A DNA stretch of 64,000 bases, from NCBI RefSeq assembly GCF_026676115.1, contig NZ_JAPONB010000007.1:124001-188000 (forward strand), in the 5' to 3' direction. Shown here piece by piece: positions 41,327 through 51,214 of this stretch (its first letter is position 1; every line of letters starts with the position of its first letter). This DNA is from Salinimicrobium sp. TH3 (GTDB taxonomy: Bacteria > Bacteroidota > Bacteroidia > Flavobacteriales > Flavobacteriaceae). The translations under genes and the position numbers were made by a program. Under the pieces are notes generated by a model. It was not told where the DNA came from, ran no database searches, and worked only from the letters and a program-made list of their open reading frames with translations.

Positions 41327-42538
41327 ATGAAAAAATCTTTATTCGCAGCCTTGTTAGGAGGTTTGGCGCTTTCATCTTGTTCCTCAGATGATGATATCAC
41401 AGTTGTTGAGCCTACTGTTGAAATTCCAACCAGTTATTCCTTTTCCAGGGAAGGGAGCACATCAGTAAGTTATAGCGGCCAGACAACCAGGCTGGAAATG
41501 TCAAAAGAGTTGTTTACTGCATTTAATGATTTTGACAACGCTACAGAAGAAAGCCTCTCCAATATGTTTGCGAATGAGAATAATCCTTTTTCTTCCGACG
41601 ATTTAAATTCAAGTTCAAAAAGCGTAAAAAGCAAAGTGGCAGCTTCACAGGCCTACTTTTCTGGTAACTCTGTGGAGAGCAATGATATCAAAAATGAATT
41701 TGAAGGCTGGATTAGTCAGCAGGTAAATGAAGTTTTTCCAAATAAAGACCAGGTTGCTGCTGCGGGAGTGGCAGGACAAATTGCCGATGGTTCCAATGTG
41801 CGTTACGTAAATGCTCAGGGACTTGAGTTAAATCAGGTTTTTGCCAAAAGCCTTATTGGCGGATTGGTCGCAGATCAAATGCTTAATAATTATCTTTCAA
41901 CAGCAGTGCTTGATGAGGGAGATAATATCGCAAACAACGATGCAAAAGTTCTGGAAGACGGAAAGAACTACACAACCATGGAGCACAAGTGGGATGAGGC
42001 ATATGGATATCTTTATGGAGATTCTTCTATCCCTACAGATAATCCTAACAATGCTTTGGGTGAAAGTAATGACAAGCTTCTATTCAACTATTTGGGTAGA
42101 GTTGATGCTGATGATGATTTTGCCGGAATTGCTGAAGATGTTTTTGAAGCTTTTAAAACAGGACGTGCTGCCATTGTCGCAGGAGACTATGAACTTCGTG
42201 ACGAGCAAACAGCCATCATCCAGGAGAATATTTCAAAAGTAATCGCGGTGCGTGCAGTATATTACCTGCAGGGTGGAAAAGAAGCTATCGCCAATGGAGA
42301 GATGGGTTCTGCCTTTCACGACCTGTCTGAAGGATTCGGATTCCTTTATAGCCTAAGATTTACTCATGATCCTGTTACGAATGCACCTCACCTTAGCAAA
42401 TCTGAACTGGATACTTTTAAGGAGCAACTTTTAGCAGGAGAGAATGGTCTTTGGGATGTAGAGCCTGCAACTCTTGACGCCATTTCTGAAAGTATTGCAG
42501 AAGCTTTTGACTTTACTGTTGCCGAGGCGGCAGAGTAA
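41327..42538 (+). CDS. DUF4856 lipoprotein
   Basis: 403 residues. A lipoprotein signal MKKSLFAALLGGLALSSC (lipobox cysteine C18) is followed by an acidic SSDDD stretch that favours surface or outer-membrane retention. The mature domain, rich in helices, has FSREGSTSVSYSGQTTRLEM, GWISQQVNEVFPNKDQ, MEHKWDEAYGYLYG and HDLSEGFGFLYSLRF, matching DUF4856, a domain found beside imelysin-like genes in Bacteroidota. Its structure and role are unknown to me; helical, imelysin-like iron binding is a reasonable guess. It is the first gene of a four-gene operon behind the operator-like promoter at 41236. Confidence 0.87.
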   Translation: MKKSLFAALLGGLALSSCSSDDDITVVEPTVEIPTSYSFSREGSTSVSYSGQTTRLEMSKELFTAFNDFDNATEESLSNMFANENNPFSSDDLNSSSKSVKSKVAASQAYFSGNSVESNDIKNEFEGWISQQVNEVFPNKDQVAAAGVAGQIADGSNVRYVNAQGLELNQVFAKSLIGGLVADQMLNNYLSTAVLDEGDNIANNDAKVLEDGKNYTTMEHKWDEAYGYLYGDSSIPTDNPNNALGESNDKLLFNYLGRVDADDDFAGIAEDVFEAFKTGRAAIVAGDYELRDEQTAIIQENISKVIAVRAVYYLQGGKEAIANGEMGSAFHDLSEGFGFLYSLRFTHDPVTNAPHLSKSELDTFKEQLLAGENGLWDVEPATLDAISESIAEAFDFTVAEAAE

Positions 42539-42562
42539 ACAGAGAAATAAAATTAACAGAGG

Positions 42563-42640
42563 CTGTCCAAAAAGTTACTTAATCGTCATTCTGAATTTAT
42601 TTAAGGATCTTTTTAAAATTAAACTTTTTGGACAGTCTTT
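42563..42640 (+). promoter_or_regulatory. Inverted repeat between the DUF4856 and imelysin genes
   Basis: CTGTCCAAAAAGTT (42563-42576) and AACTTTTTGGACAG (42622-42635) are perfect 14-bp arms around a 45-base loop, followed by TCTTTT. It may act as a partial terminator or mRNA-processing/stability hairpin in the operon. The loop contains CGTCATTCTGAA, like the intergenic repeats. Confidence 0.55.
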
Positions 42641-42653
42641 TCAACCTTATTAT

Positions 42654-43769
42654 ATGTTCAAGAAATTAGGTATTATTTTTTTCGTAGTAGTGGGAGTAGT
42701 GTCCTGTAATTCTGATGACGGGGGGAAAGAGAGTCCGGAAGGTTCTTTTGATCGGGGAGCGATGTTAGTCAACTGGGCAGACAATATTATTATACCTTCA
42801 TATGAAGCCTTTGCCGAAACTACAGAGGATCTAAAAAACTCTGTTGCCGTTTTCAATGGGGATCCTTCCGCAGAAAACCTGGAGAGTTTAAGAGATGCTT
42901 ATGAAGAAGCCTATCTGGCTTATCAAACTGTTGCACCATTCCGCATAGGAAAAGCAGAATCCACAAATTATCACCGTTTTCTCAATATTTATCCTGCCAG
43001 TGCAGCAACGATCCAGAATAATATTGAAAGTAACAGCTACAATCTGGAACTGCCGAGCTCTGTAGATGAGCAGGGTTTTCCTGCTGTTGATTTTCTTATT
43101 AATGGTCTGGGAGCTACAGATGCCGCTACCGTAGAATTTTACACCTCGAATGGGAATGCCGCAGTTTACCAACAGTATCTTCTTGATGTGGCGACCAGGA
43201 TTGATGCTCTTACAGATGTGGTTCTGAATGACTGGAAGACCTCCTATAGAGACGTCTTTGTGAATAATACCAGTTCCTCCAGTACTGGGGCTGTAGATAT
43301 ATTTACAAATGACTATATCATGTACTATGAAATGCTGCTAAGGTCAGGTAAAATTGGGATTCCCGCCGGTGCATTTATCGGAAACCCTGCACCTGAAACT
43401 GCCGAAGCGTACTACTCTGATGGTCTTTCCAAAGAATTATATTTAAAAGCCCTAACTACGGTACAGGACTTTTTCAACGGAAAGCATTTTAACGGCAGTG
43501 GATCTGGCCCCAGCTACAAGCAGTACCTGGATTACCTGAACACGGTTAAAGGTGGAGCCGACCTTAGTGCCCTTATCAATGAGCAGTTTGAAAACATCAG
43601 GGAATTATCTTCAGGTCTGGATCCTGATCTTGCTGAACAGGTGAGAACAAATAACACGCTCATGCTACAGGTTTTTGATGCACTTCAAAAGAATGTGGTT
43701 CTGCTAAAGATCGACATGCTGCAGGCCCTGGATATAAGTATTGATTACGTAGATTCCGACGGTGATTAG
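42654..43769 (+). CDS. Imelysin-like lipoprotein (peptidase M75 family)
   Basis: 371 residues from the ATG at 42654. The frame is open further 5' but that part overlaps the preceding gene and a hairpin. The lipobox is VVGVVSC (C18). The domain is helical and duplicated, as in imelysins: NWADNIIIPSYEAFAETTEDLKNSVAVF, then SLRDAYEEAYLAYQTV, and later MYYEMLLRSGKIGIPAGAFIG. Where canonical imelysins carry GxHxxE, this protein has G141-F-P143-A-V-D146, so His and Glu are replaced by Pro and Asp. Imelysins are iron-regulated surface proteins thought to aid iron uptake. It is the second gene of the operon, ending 3 bases before the carboxylase-like gene. Confidence 0.88.
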   Translation: MFKKLGIIFFVVVGVVSCNSDDGGKESPEGSFDRGAMLVNWADNIIIPSYEAFAETTEDLKNSVAVFNGDPSAENLESLRDAYEEAYLAYQTVAPFRIGKAESTNYHRFLNIYPASAATIQNNIESNSYNLELPSSVDEQGFPAVDFLINGLGATDAATVEFYTSNGNAAVYQQYLLDVATRIDALTDVVLNDWKTSYRDVFVNNTSSSSTGAVDIFTNDYIMYYEMLLRSGKIGIPAGAFIGNPAPETAEAYYSDGLSKELYLKALTTVQDFFNGKHFNGSGSGPSYKQYLDYLNTVKGGADLSALINEQFENIRELSSGLDPDLAEQVRTNNTLMLQVFDALQKNVVLLKIDMLQALDISIDYVDSDGD

Positions 43770-43772
43770 GTA

Positions 43773-45137
43773 ATGAACAATTTGATCTCAAACTATTTTA
43801 GAAAAGATTCGGAAGCCGCTCCTTTAGCGGTTTTCCGAATTTTTTTTGGAATCATGATGTTTGGCAGTATCCTTCGGTTCTGGCTTAACGGCTGGATCGA
43901 AAAACTTTATATCGCTCCCGATTTTTTCTTTTCTTACTACGGCTTTGAATGGGTTAAGCCACTGGGGAATTTCACCTATATTCTCTTCCTTCTTTGCGGG
44001 ATTTCCGCATTAATGATCGCTTTCGGCTATAAATACAGATTAGCCACAATTACTTTTTTCCTGAGCTTCACCTATATCGAGCTCATGGATAAGACCACTT
44101 ACCTCAATCATTACTATTTTATAAGTATCCTTGGATTTCTTCTGATATTCTTACCTGCATCTTCATATTTTTCAGTAGACGCTTATAGAGATCCAAAAAA
44201 GGCATTTCAGAGGGTGCCTTCCTGGTGCATCGACAGCATCAAATTACTATTAGCCATGGTGTACTTTTATGCCGGGCTGGCGAAAATAAATTCAGATTGG
44301 CTTTTTAGGGCTATGCCTTTAAAGATCTGGCTTCCGTCAAATTACGACCTTCCTCTCCTGGGTGATCTTTTGCAGCAGGAATGGGTTCATTATTTTTTTA
44401 GCTGGACAGGGATGATCTACGACCTGGCCATTCCTTTTCTCTTATTTTTTAGGAAGACACGGCGTCTTGCATTTGTGCTGGTCGTTGTTTTCCATGTGTT
44501 AACAAGGATACTCTTTCCAATCGGAATGTTTCCTTATATCATGATCGTGAGTGCCCTCATCTTCTTTGATACCGGTTTACACCATAAGATCCTTCAAAAA
44601 ATTTCTAGCTTGATCAAAATTTCAAAATCTCGTTTTGACAATGCCAAAACCTTCCATTACCTTCCAAAAAAGCGAAAAATATTGCTTTCTTTTCTCAGCT
44701 TGTTCTTTTTGATCCAGTTCCTTTTTCCGTGGCGGTACCTGCTATATCCGGGAGAGCTGTTCTGGACAGAAGAAGGCTTCAGGTTTTCCTGGAGAGTGAT
44801 GTTGATGGAAAAAGCCGGTTATGCTCAGTTCAGGATCGTCGACAGGGAGAATGGAAAAAGCTTCTATGTCAATAATGGCAATTTTCTAACTCCTTTCCAG
44901 GAAAAACAAATGTCTTTTCAGCCCGATTTTATTCTTCAGTACGCTCATTTTCTTGGCGATCATTATAGAAAAAAAGGAATTGAGCAGGTTGAGGTTTATG
45001 TGGATAGCCACGTCGCCCTCAATGGAAGAAAAAGTACCCCCTTTATAAACCCCCGGGTCAATTTGCTTGAACATCAGGACACGTTCAGGCAAAAAACCTT
45101 TATTTTACCATTTAATGATACCATCAAAGGTCTTTAG
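43773..45137 (+). CDS. Vitamin-K-dependent gamma-carboxylase homologue (HTTM domain protein)
   Basis: 454 residues. The N-terminal ~320 residues hold several membrane helices with the HTTM/VKGC pattern: DKTTYLNHYYF (106-116, H113 at the position of human GGCX His160), YAGLAKINSDWL (K171 at the position of the catalytic Lys218), and DLAIPFLLFF plus FPIGMFPYIM (217-257), which parallel human segments closely. The C-terminal ~130 residues match the lumenal part: FRFSWRVML (336-344), a GKSFYVNNGNFLTP segment, and VEVYVDSHVALNGR then INPRVNLL. So it is a full-length homologue, not only the transfer domain. It may carboxylate glutamate in exported proteins using menaquinone. Translationally linked within the operon. 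Confidence 0.88.
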   Translation: MNNLISNYFRKDSEAAPLAVFRIFFGIMMFGSILRFWLNGWIEKLYIAPDFFFSYYGFEWVKPLGNFTYILFLLCGISALMIAFGYKYRLATITFFLSFTYIELMDKTTYLNHYYFISILGFLLIFLPASSYFSVDAYRDPKKAFQRVPSWCIDSIKLLLAMVYFYAGLAKINSDWLFRAMPLKIWLPSNYDLPLLGDLLQQEWVHYFFSWTGMIYDLAIPFLLFFRKTRRLAFVLVVVFHVLTRILFPIGMFPYIMIVSALIFFDTGLHHKILQKISSLIKISKSRFDNAKTFHYLPKKRKILLSFLSLFFLIQFLFPWRYLLYPGELFWTEEGFRFSWRVMLMEKAGYAQFRIVDRENGKSFYVNNGNFLTPFQEKQMSFQPDFILQYAHFLGDHYRKKGIEQVEVYVDSHVALNGRKSTPFINPRVNLLEHQDTFRQKTFILPFNDTIKGL

Positions 45138-47547
45138 TTTTTTACTTTGTTCACTATTTTCCCTTAGTGCTGTGGCGCAGTTTTCTTTAAGCGGAAAAAT
45201 TATCTCTTCAGAAACCCAGGCTCCTGTGCCCGATGCAGAGATCTATAACCGAACTACAGGAAATCTTATTACTACCGATGAAAACGGAAGGTTTGTTATT
45301 GAAGATCTACCCGCCGGGAATTATGATCTGGCCATCTTTAGTTATCAATTTCAAGTACTGGAGAGAAAAATTGAACTTTCAGAAGACAGGGAGATTGTTT
45401 TCGAACTTGCTCCCCTGGCAGAAACTCTTTCTGAAGTAGTCCTCATAGAAAGGCGAAAGGAGATTTTTGCGCTTCGTAATCTTAAAAAGGTTGAAGGTAC
45501 AGCCATTTATGCAGGGAAGAAATCTGAAGTTGTCCTTATGGAAGAGATCACCGGAAATCTTGCTGCCAACAACTCCCGTCAGATCTACAATCAGGTGGTG
45601 GGACTAAACATCTATGACAATGGTGATGCCGGTCTACAGCTGAATATTGGGGGGCGCGGGCTGGATCCCAACCGAACCCAGAACTTCAATACCCGCCAAA
45701 ACGGCTATGATATTTCTGCAGATGTTTTGGGTTATCCTGAAAGTTATTACACTCCTCCCGCAGAAGCCCTTAGCGAGATCCAGGTGATTCGTGGGGCGGC
45801 TTCCCTGCAGTATGGAACACAGTTTGGCGGACTTATTAATTTCAAATTCAGGAAGCCCAATCCTTATAAAAAAATTGAGCTGGTGACAAGGCAATCTGTC
45901 GGCTCCTTTGACCTCTTCACCAGCTTCAACAGCCTGAGTGGGACTGTAGGGAAGTTTAGTTACTACACTTATTATAACTATAAATCAGGGAATGGATTCA
46001 GAGAAAATTCAGGATATGAATCCCACAATGCATTTGCCCATTTTGGATGGGAATTTAGCGAGGATACAAAAGTTTCTTTCGAGTACACTTTTCTCGATTA
46101 TCTCGCTCAGCAGCCGGGAGGTTTAACCGATTTTCAGTTTTATAAAAATCCCGATTTTAGTAACAGGGAGAGAAATTGGTTTGATGTCAACTGGAATCTT
46201 TGGGCTCTTAAATTTGAACATAAATTCTCTCAAAAAACCGATTTCACATTTAATTTCTTCGGCCTGGATGCTTCGAGAAAAGCCCTGGGCTTTCGCCAAA
46301 ACAGGGTGTCACAAGCAGATGATCCATTGGAGGCAAGAGAGCTTTTAACAGACAACTTCAACAATTGGGGGGCAGAAGCAAGAATTCTCACGAGATATAA
46401 CCTTTTTGATGAGGAGTCGGTCCTGCTTTTAGGAAGTAAATACTACACTGCCAAAAATGAGCAGCGGCAAGGCCCCGGAACTGCAGCTTCAGGTCCTGAT
46501 TTTACGTTCGCAGCAGAACAATTTCCAAATTACACAAGACAGTCCGAATTTGTTTTCCCAAACAGGAACATTGCGTTTTTTGGAGAGAACATCTTCAACT
46601 TAACCGGAAAATTCTCTGTTACTCCGGGATTTAGGTTCGAATATATAAACACCCAAAGCGAAGGAAGCTACAAAGATATTCAGCTGGACCTTGCCGGGAA
46701 TATTTTAAAAAACGAAACGCTGCAGGACAACAGACAGTTTGAACGGAGTTTTGTTCTGCTGGGGCTTGGAGCCAGTTATGAATTGGAGGGAGCAGAGATC
46801 TACGGGAATATTTCTCAAAATTATCGCTCTGTGACTTTTAATGATATTCGGGTAGTAAACCCGGTTTTTAAACTGGATCCGGATATTAGTGATGAAGAAG
46901 GCTTTACGGCCGATATTGGGGTGAGGGGGAGATTGAAAAAATTTCTTTCTTATGATCTTAGCGTCTTTGCCCTTCAATACAACGAACGGATTGGCGAAGA
47001 TTTTGTGCCTGCAACAGCGGTGCGTTTTCGTGGAAATATTGGAGATGCTTTTATTTACGGTCTTGAAACTTTTGCAGACTGGAACATCAAAAACACCTTT
47101 TTTAAGGGGGCAGATGATTATATAGCCGGTGCATTTGTGAATGCGGCTTTTACCGAATCTGAATATACTAGTTCAGATAGGAACAATGTGGAGGGGAACC
47201 AGGTTGAATTTATACCTGCAGTAAATGTGAAAACAGGAGTGGATTTTGGATTTAGGAATTTCCTGGGAAGCCTTCAATATACCTATTTGTCAAAACAATT
47301 TACAGATGCGACCAATGCGCCCCAGGTAAAGAGTGATTCCCAACGTGGGATCGAAGGTGCAATTCCTGCATATGGTATTATGGATTTATCGCTATCCTAC
47401 AAGTATAAGATCTTCAGGTTGGAAACGGGAATTAACAACCTGCTCGATAATTCCTATTTTACAAACAGGGCGACAGGATACCCGGGCCCGGGAATTATTC
47501 CGGCGCAACCCTTGACCTGGTACACTTCTCTGCAAATGAAGTTGTAG
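45115..47547 (+). CDS. TonB-dependent outer-membrane receptor (iron-transport type)
   Basis: 810 residues from the ATG at 45115, overlapping the previous gene by 23 bases. The signal peptide MIPSKVFSFLLCSLFSLSAVAQ follows directly; an earlier TTG is unlikely. A carboxypeptidase-like domain (SLSGKIISSETQAPVPDAEIYN) and then the plug (VLIERRKEIFALRNLKKVEGTAIYAGKKSEV, LQLNIGGRGLDPNRTQNFNTRQNGYDI, IQVIRGAASLQYGTQFGGLINF) and a long barrel resemble FecA-like ferric-chelate receptors. The last residues (TWYTSLQMKL) form the closing strand. As fourth gene of the operon, with imelysin and a carboxylase-like protein, it is probably the outer-membrane gate for the chelate. The ligand is unknown. Confidence 0.93.
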   Translation: MIPSKVFSFLLCSLFSLSAVAQFSLSGKIISSETQAPVPDAEIYNRTTGNLITTDENGRFVIEDLPAGNYDLAIFSYQFQVLERKIELSEDREIVFELAPLAETLSEVVLIERRKEIFALRNLKKVEGTAIYAGKKSEVVLMEEITGNLAANNSRQIYNQVVGLNIYDNGDAGLQLNIGGRGLDPNRTQNFNTRQNGYDISADVLGYPESYYTPPAEALSEIQVIRGAASLQYGTQFGGLINFKFRKPNPYKKIELVTRQSVGSFDLFTSFNSLSGTVGKFSYYTYYNYKSGNGFRENSGYESHNAFAHFGWEFSEDTKVSFEYTFLDYLAQQPGGLTDFQFYKNPDFSNRERNWFDVNWNLWALKFEHKFSQKTDFTFNFFGLDASRKALGFRQNRVSQADDPLEARELLTDNFNNWGAEARILTRYNLFDEESVLLLGSKYYTAKNEQRQGPGTAASGPDFTFAAEQFPNYTRQSEFVFPNRNIAFFGENIFNLTGKFSVTPGFRFEYINTQSEGSYKDIQLDLAGNILKNETLQDNRQFERSFVLLGLGASYELEGAEIYGNISQNYRSVTFNDIRVVNPVFKLDPDISDEEGFTADIGVRGRLKKFLSYDLSVFALQYNERIGEDFVPATAVRFRGNIGDAFIYGLETFADWNIKNTFFKGADDYIAGAFVNAAFTESEYTSSDRNNVEGNQVEFIPAVNVKTGVDFGFRNFLGSLQYTYLSKQFTDATNAPQVKSDSQRGIEGAIPAYGIMDLSLSYKYKIFRLETGINNLLDNSYFTNRATGYPGPGIIPAQPLTWYTSLQMKL

Positions 47548-47617
47548 CGACTTTTGTTTCTGGTTGAAGAAAAGCAAATTAAAATTAGAATACTTCTGCT
47601 TTGTGGCATAAAGGATG

Positions 47618-47625
47618 TATATTTG
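47618..47625 (+). promoter_or_regulatory. -7 promoter box for guaB
   Basis: TATATTTG, 23 bases before the ATG at 47649. No convincing -33 TTG at standard spacing. Confidence 0.6.
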
Positions 47626-47636
47626 CACGCAATTAA

Positions 47637-49121
<1,485 letters not shown>

Positions 49122-49263
49122 TTTAAAAATAAAGAACCAAGAGGCAAGAGCCAAGAATCAGGACTTAAATATTTGAAGTTTATTTTGGGTTTTTTGATAC
49201 GGTAGTAGTGATAAATCTCCTCTATCGAAGTTGATCTGACCAGGAGCAGATTTTAAGAAAATA

Positions 49264-49311
49264 AAAAAAGGAGGGTCTCAAAAATGTCATTTTTGAGACC
49301 CTCCTTTTTTT
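49264..49311. terminator. Bidirectional terminator after guaB
   Basis: AGGAGGGTCTCAAAAATG pairs with CATTTTTGAGACCCTCCT, flanked by A7 and T7. Very strong, and it also faces the minus-strand Skp-like gene. Confidence 0.92.
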
Positions 49312-49388
49312 AGCAATGTCAATGATTTACAAGCAACTATTGGCCTGCACACTTGTTCACTTCTGACCACTGTCCACTGACCACTAAT

Positions 49389-49898
49389 TTATTCCTTTAC
49401 TTCAATCCCTAAAATATTCAGGACCTTAAGGGTAATGTCAGAATCCTGGGAAGAATAAGCCAGGTCATTTCCACCGGCATGGAAGATCTGCGTATAGTTT
49501 TCTTCCTTAATCACCTTCATCATAGCTTCATTGATCTTCTCGTAAAGAGGCTGGGTAAGTTCATTTCTCTTCATTTGGATCATGACAGTAGCTTTTTGCC
49601 GAAAGTTCTTAATATCATTTTCAAGATTAATGATCTCAGATTCTTTGGCTGTTCGATCTTCTTCAGAAAGGGTGGTGTTGTTCGCCTGATAATCCTTTAC
49701 AAGGGTTTCATATGTTGCAACGTTCGATTCCAATTCTTTTTGAAGGTCGGTATTATAGGTTTTCAGGCCTTCATTAACCTCTGCCATTTCGGGCATTTGA
49801 TTAAGGATATATTCGGCATCTATGGTTCCGATCTTTGACTGGGCAAAAGCTGAAATACTTAATAAAGCAAGACTTAAAACTAAAAGATATTTTTTCAT
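49389..49898 (-). CDS. OmpH/Skp-like periplasmic chaperone
   Basis: 169 residues from the ATG at 49898 (the frame continues upstream but without signal-like sequence). Signal peptide KKYLLVLSLALLSISAFAQ. The mature part is IGTIDAEYILNQMPEMAEVNEGLKTYNTDLQKELE followed by long charged helices, as in Skp/OmpH coiled-coil tentacles. It holds unfolded outer-membrane proteins in the periplasm on the way to BamA. bamA is not adjacent here, unlike in many species. A TATATTTG -7 box lies at 49918-49925 (minus strand). Confidence 0.9.
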   Translation of the reverse strand: MKKYLLVLSLALLSISAFAQSKIGTIDAEYILNQMPEMAEVNEGLKTYNTDLQKELESNVATYETLVKDYQANNTTLSEEDRTAKESEIINLENDIKNFRQKATVMIQMKRNELTQPLYEKINEAMMKVIKEENYTQIFHAGGNDLAYSSQDSDITLKVLNILGIEVKE

Positions 49899-49917
49899 GA
49901 TTTGATATTGGTTTTCG

Positions 49918-49925
49918 CAAATATA
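49918..49925 (-). promoter_or_regulatory. -7 promoter box for the Skp-like gene
   Basis: Minus strand TATATTTG, 19 bases before the ATG at 49898. This supports the shorter start. Confidence 0.55.
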
Positions 49926-49969
49926 AAGGAGCAGAGGCATTTATGAAGATTTTAAGAAATTATTTTTTT

Positions 49970-50215
49970 CTATTCTTCATATAGCTGTCCGCGATGGGGT
50001 TTTAGAGCATCCCGTACTGGACGCATTTCACTATCGGTAACTACAAGAAAAGCAATGACATGAGCTTCAGAAATTTTTTCTGAACCAACAACATTCATTG
50101 TTAATTGAGAGGTATTTACAAATTCCTGCAGGTGGATGGCATGATGGGCGGCAGTCGATTCGGCATCGGGTCCGCGAAAATCCCAGATGAGTTTTATTTT
50201 TCTTTCTTCGGGCAT
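49970..50215 (-). CDS. Small conserved-looking protein of unknown function
   Basis: 81 residues from the ATG at 50215: short, soluble, with LIWDFRGPDAESTAAHHAIHLQEFVN and SEKISEAHVIAFLVVTDSEMRPVRDAL. There is no signal peptide and no recognisable domain. A histidine-rich AHHAIHL segment stands out but is not a known motif. The frame extends upstream to 50332, but that region contains a likely -7 box (50256-50263 minus), so the shorter start is preferred. It is the minus half of a divergent promoter region shared with the SurA-type gene at 50354. Function is not predicted. Confidence 0.6.
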   Translation of the reverse strand: MPEERKIKLIWDFRGPDAESTAAHHAIHLQEFVNTSQLTMNVVGSEKISEAHVIAFLVVTDSEMRPVRDALKPHRGQLYEE

Positions 50216-50255
50216 TGCTGTTGTTTTAGGTTTTGCTTCTCTACCAAAGCCGGGC

Positions 50256-50328
50256 CAAAAATATACTTTTTCGAATTTTCTTTCGTTTGACGTGCAGGTT
50301 GGTATACTCTTTGGAATTTGTATTTTTG
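50256..50328. promoter_or_regulatory. Divergent -7 boxes
   Basis: Minus-strand TATTTTTG at 50256-50263 and plus-strand TATTTTTG at 50321-50328. They fit the two divergent genes starting at 50215 and 50354, and rule against the longer upstream frames of both. Confidence 0.55.
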
Positions 50329-50353
50329 GCAATTAATAATATTTCAAAATACT

Positions 50354-51214
50354 TTGTTAATAAAAAAAGGAATTTTCTCACTAGTTTTTTTGGGCTTTTT
50401 GACCGGAAGCTGCAATTTCCTGAACGAACCCGAGGAAAAGGAAGTGATTGCCCGCGTGAATGATGCCTATCTTTACAGAGATGATGTTGCTCCCCTGGTT
50501 TCCGAAAATACTTCAGCCGAAGACAGCACCTTACTTATAAATAATTTCATTACCCGCTGGGCCACTCAGAAGCTACTTCTTGACAGGGCCAGGGTAAACT
50601 TAAGTGGAGAACAGCAGGCCGAATTTGATCGCCTGGTGCAGAACTACAAGAATGAACTATATGCAAAGGCTTATACAGATGCGATCGTGGGACGCGAACT
50701 GGATACAAATATAACCCGTGAAGCAGCCGAAGCCTACTACGAGGAGAACGGGGAGAATTTTATTCTCAATGAGAACCTTGTAAAAGTGAGATATATTAAT
50801 ATTACCAAGAACAACAGTGATTTTGAAACCATAAAAACCCGCTTCCGCAGGTTTAATGAGGAGGACAAAATAGCCCTTCTCGACATGGCCATCCAGTTTA
50901 ATTCCTATTCATTGAATGATTCGGTTTGGGTGAAGACAAAACAGGTTTACGATAAAATACGGCCTTTGAGCCCTCAGGACGATCCCGAATTCTTAAAAAA
51001 TAAGAATTTTATGCAGCTTGAAGACTCATTAGGAGTATATTTGATCTCTGTTGAGGATGTTAGGCTTCGCAATGAACAGGCGCCTATTGAATATTCTTTG
51101 CCGGGTATAAAACAGATACTGCTTAATAAAAGAAAGCTGGATCTCATTAAGAAATTAGAAAAAGACATTACACAAGATGCTATTAAAAATGACGAATTTG
51201 AAATCTATAATTAA
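50354..51214 (+). CDS. SurA-N-like lipoprotein (no catalytic isomerase domain seen)
   Basis: 286 residues starting at TTG 50354, just after the -7 box at 50321. A lipobox follows GIFSLVFLGFLTGSC. The mature domain has VIARVNDAYLYRDDVAPLVSENTSAEDS and ITRWATQKLLLDRARVNLSGEQQAEFDRLVQNYKNELYAKAYTD, the helical SurA/PrsA N-terminal chaperone pattern. No parvulin-type rotamase motif is visible in the second half, which is mainly charged helices. It overlaps the start of the complete SurA gene by 26 bases, so it is co-expressed and may act as its partner in outer-membrane protein folding. Confidence 0.82.
   Translation: MLIKKGIFSLVFLGFLTGSCNFLNEPEEKEVIARVNDAYLYRDDVAPLVSENTSAEDSTLLINNFITRWATQKLLLDRARVNLSGEQQAEFDRLVQNYKNELYAKAYTDAIVGRELDTNITREAAEAYYEENGENFILNENLVKVRYINITKNNSDFETIKTRFRRFNEEDKIALLDMAIQFNSYSLNDSVWVKTKQVYDKIRPLSPQDDPEFLKNKNFMQLEDSLGVYLISVEDVRLRNEQAPIEYSLPGIKQILLNKRKLDLIKKLEKDITQDAIKNDEFEIYN

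Noticed and set aside
49970-50332. Long 120-residue version of the small unknown gene
   Set aside because: The first 39 residues would be encoded upstream of the likely -7 box and have a low-complexity basic composition.
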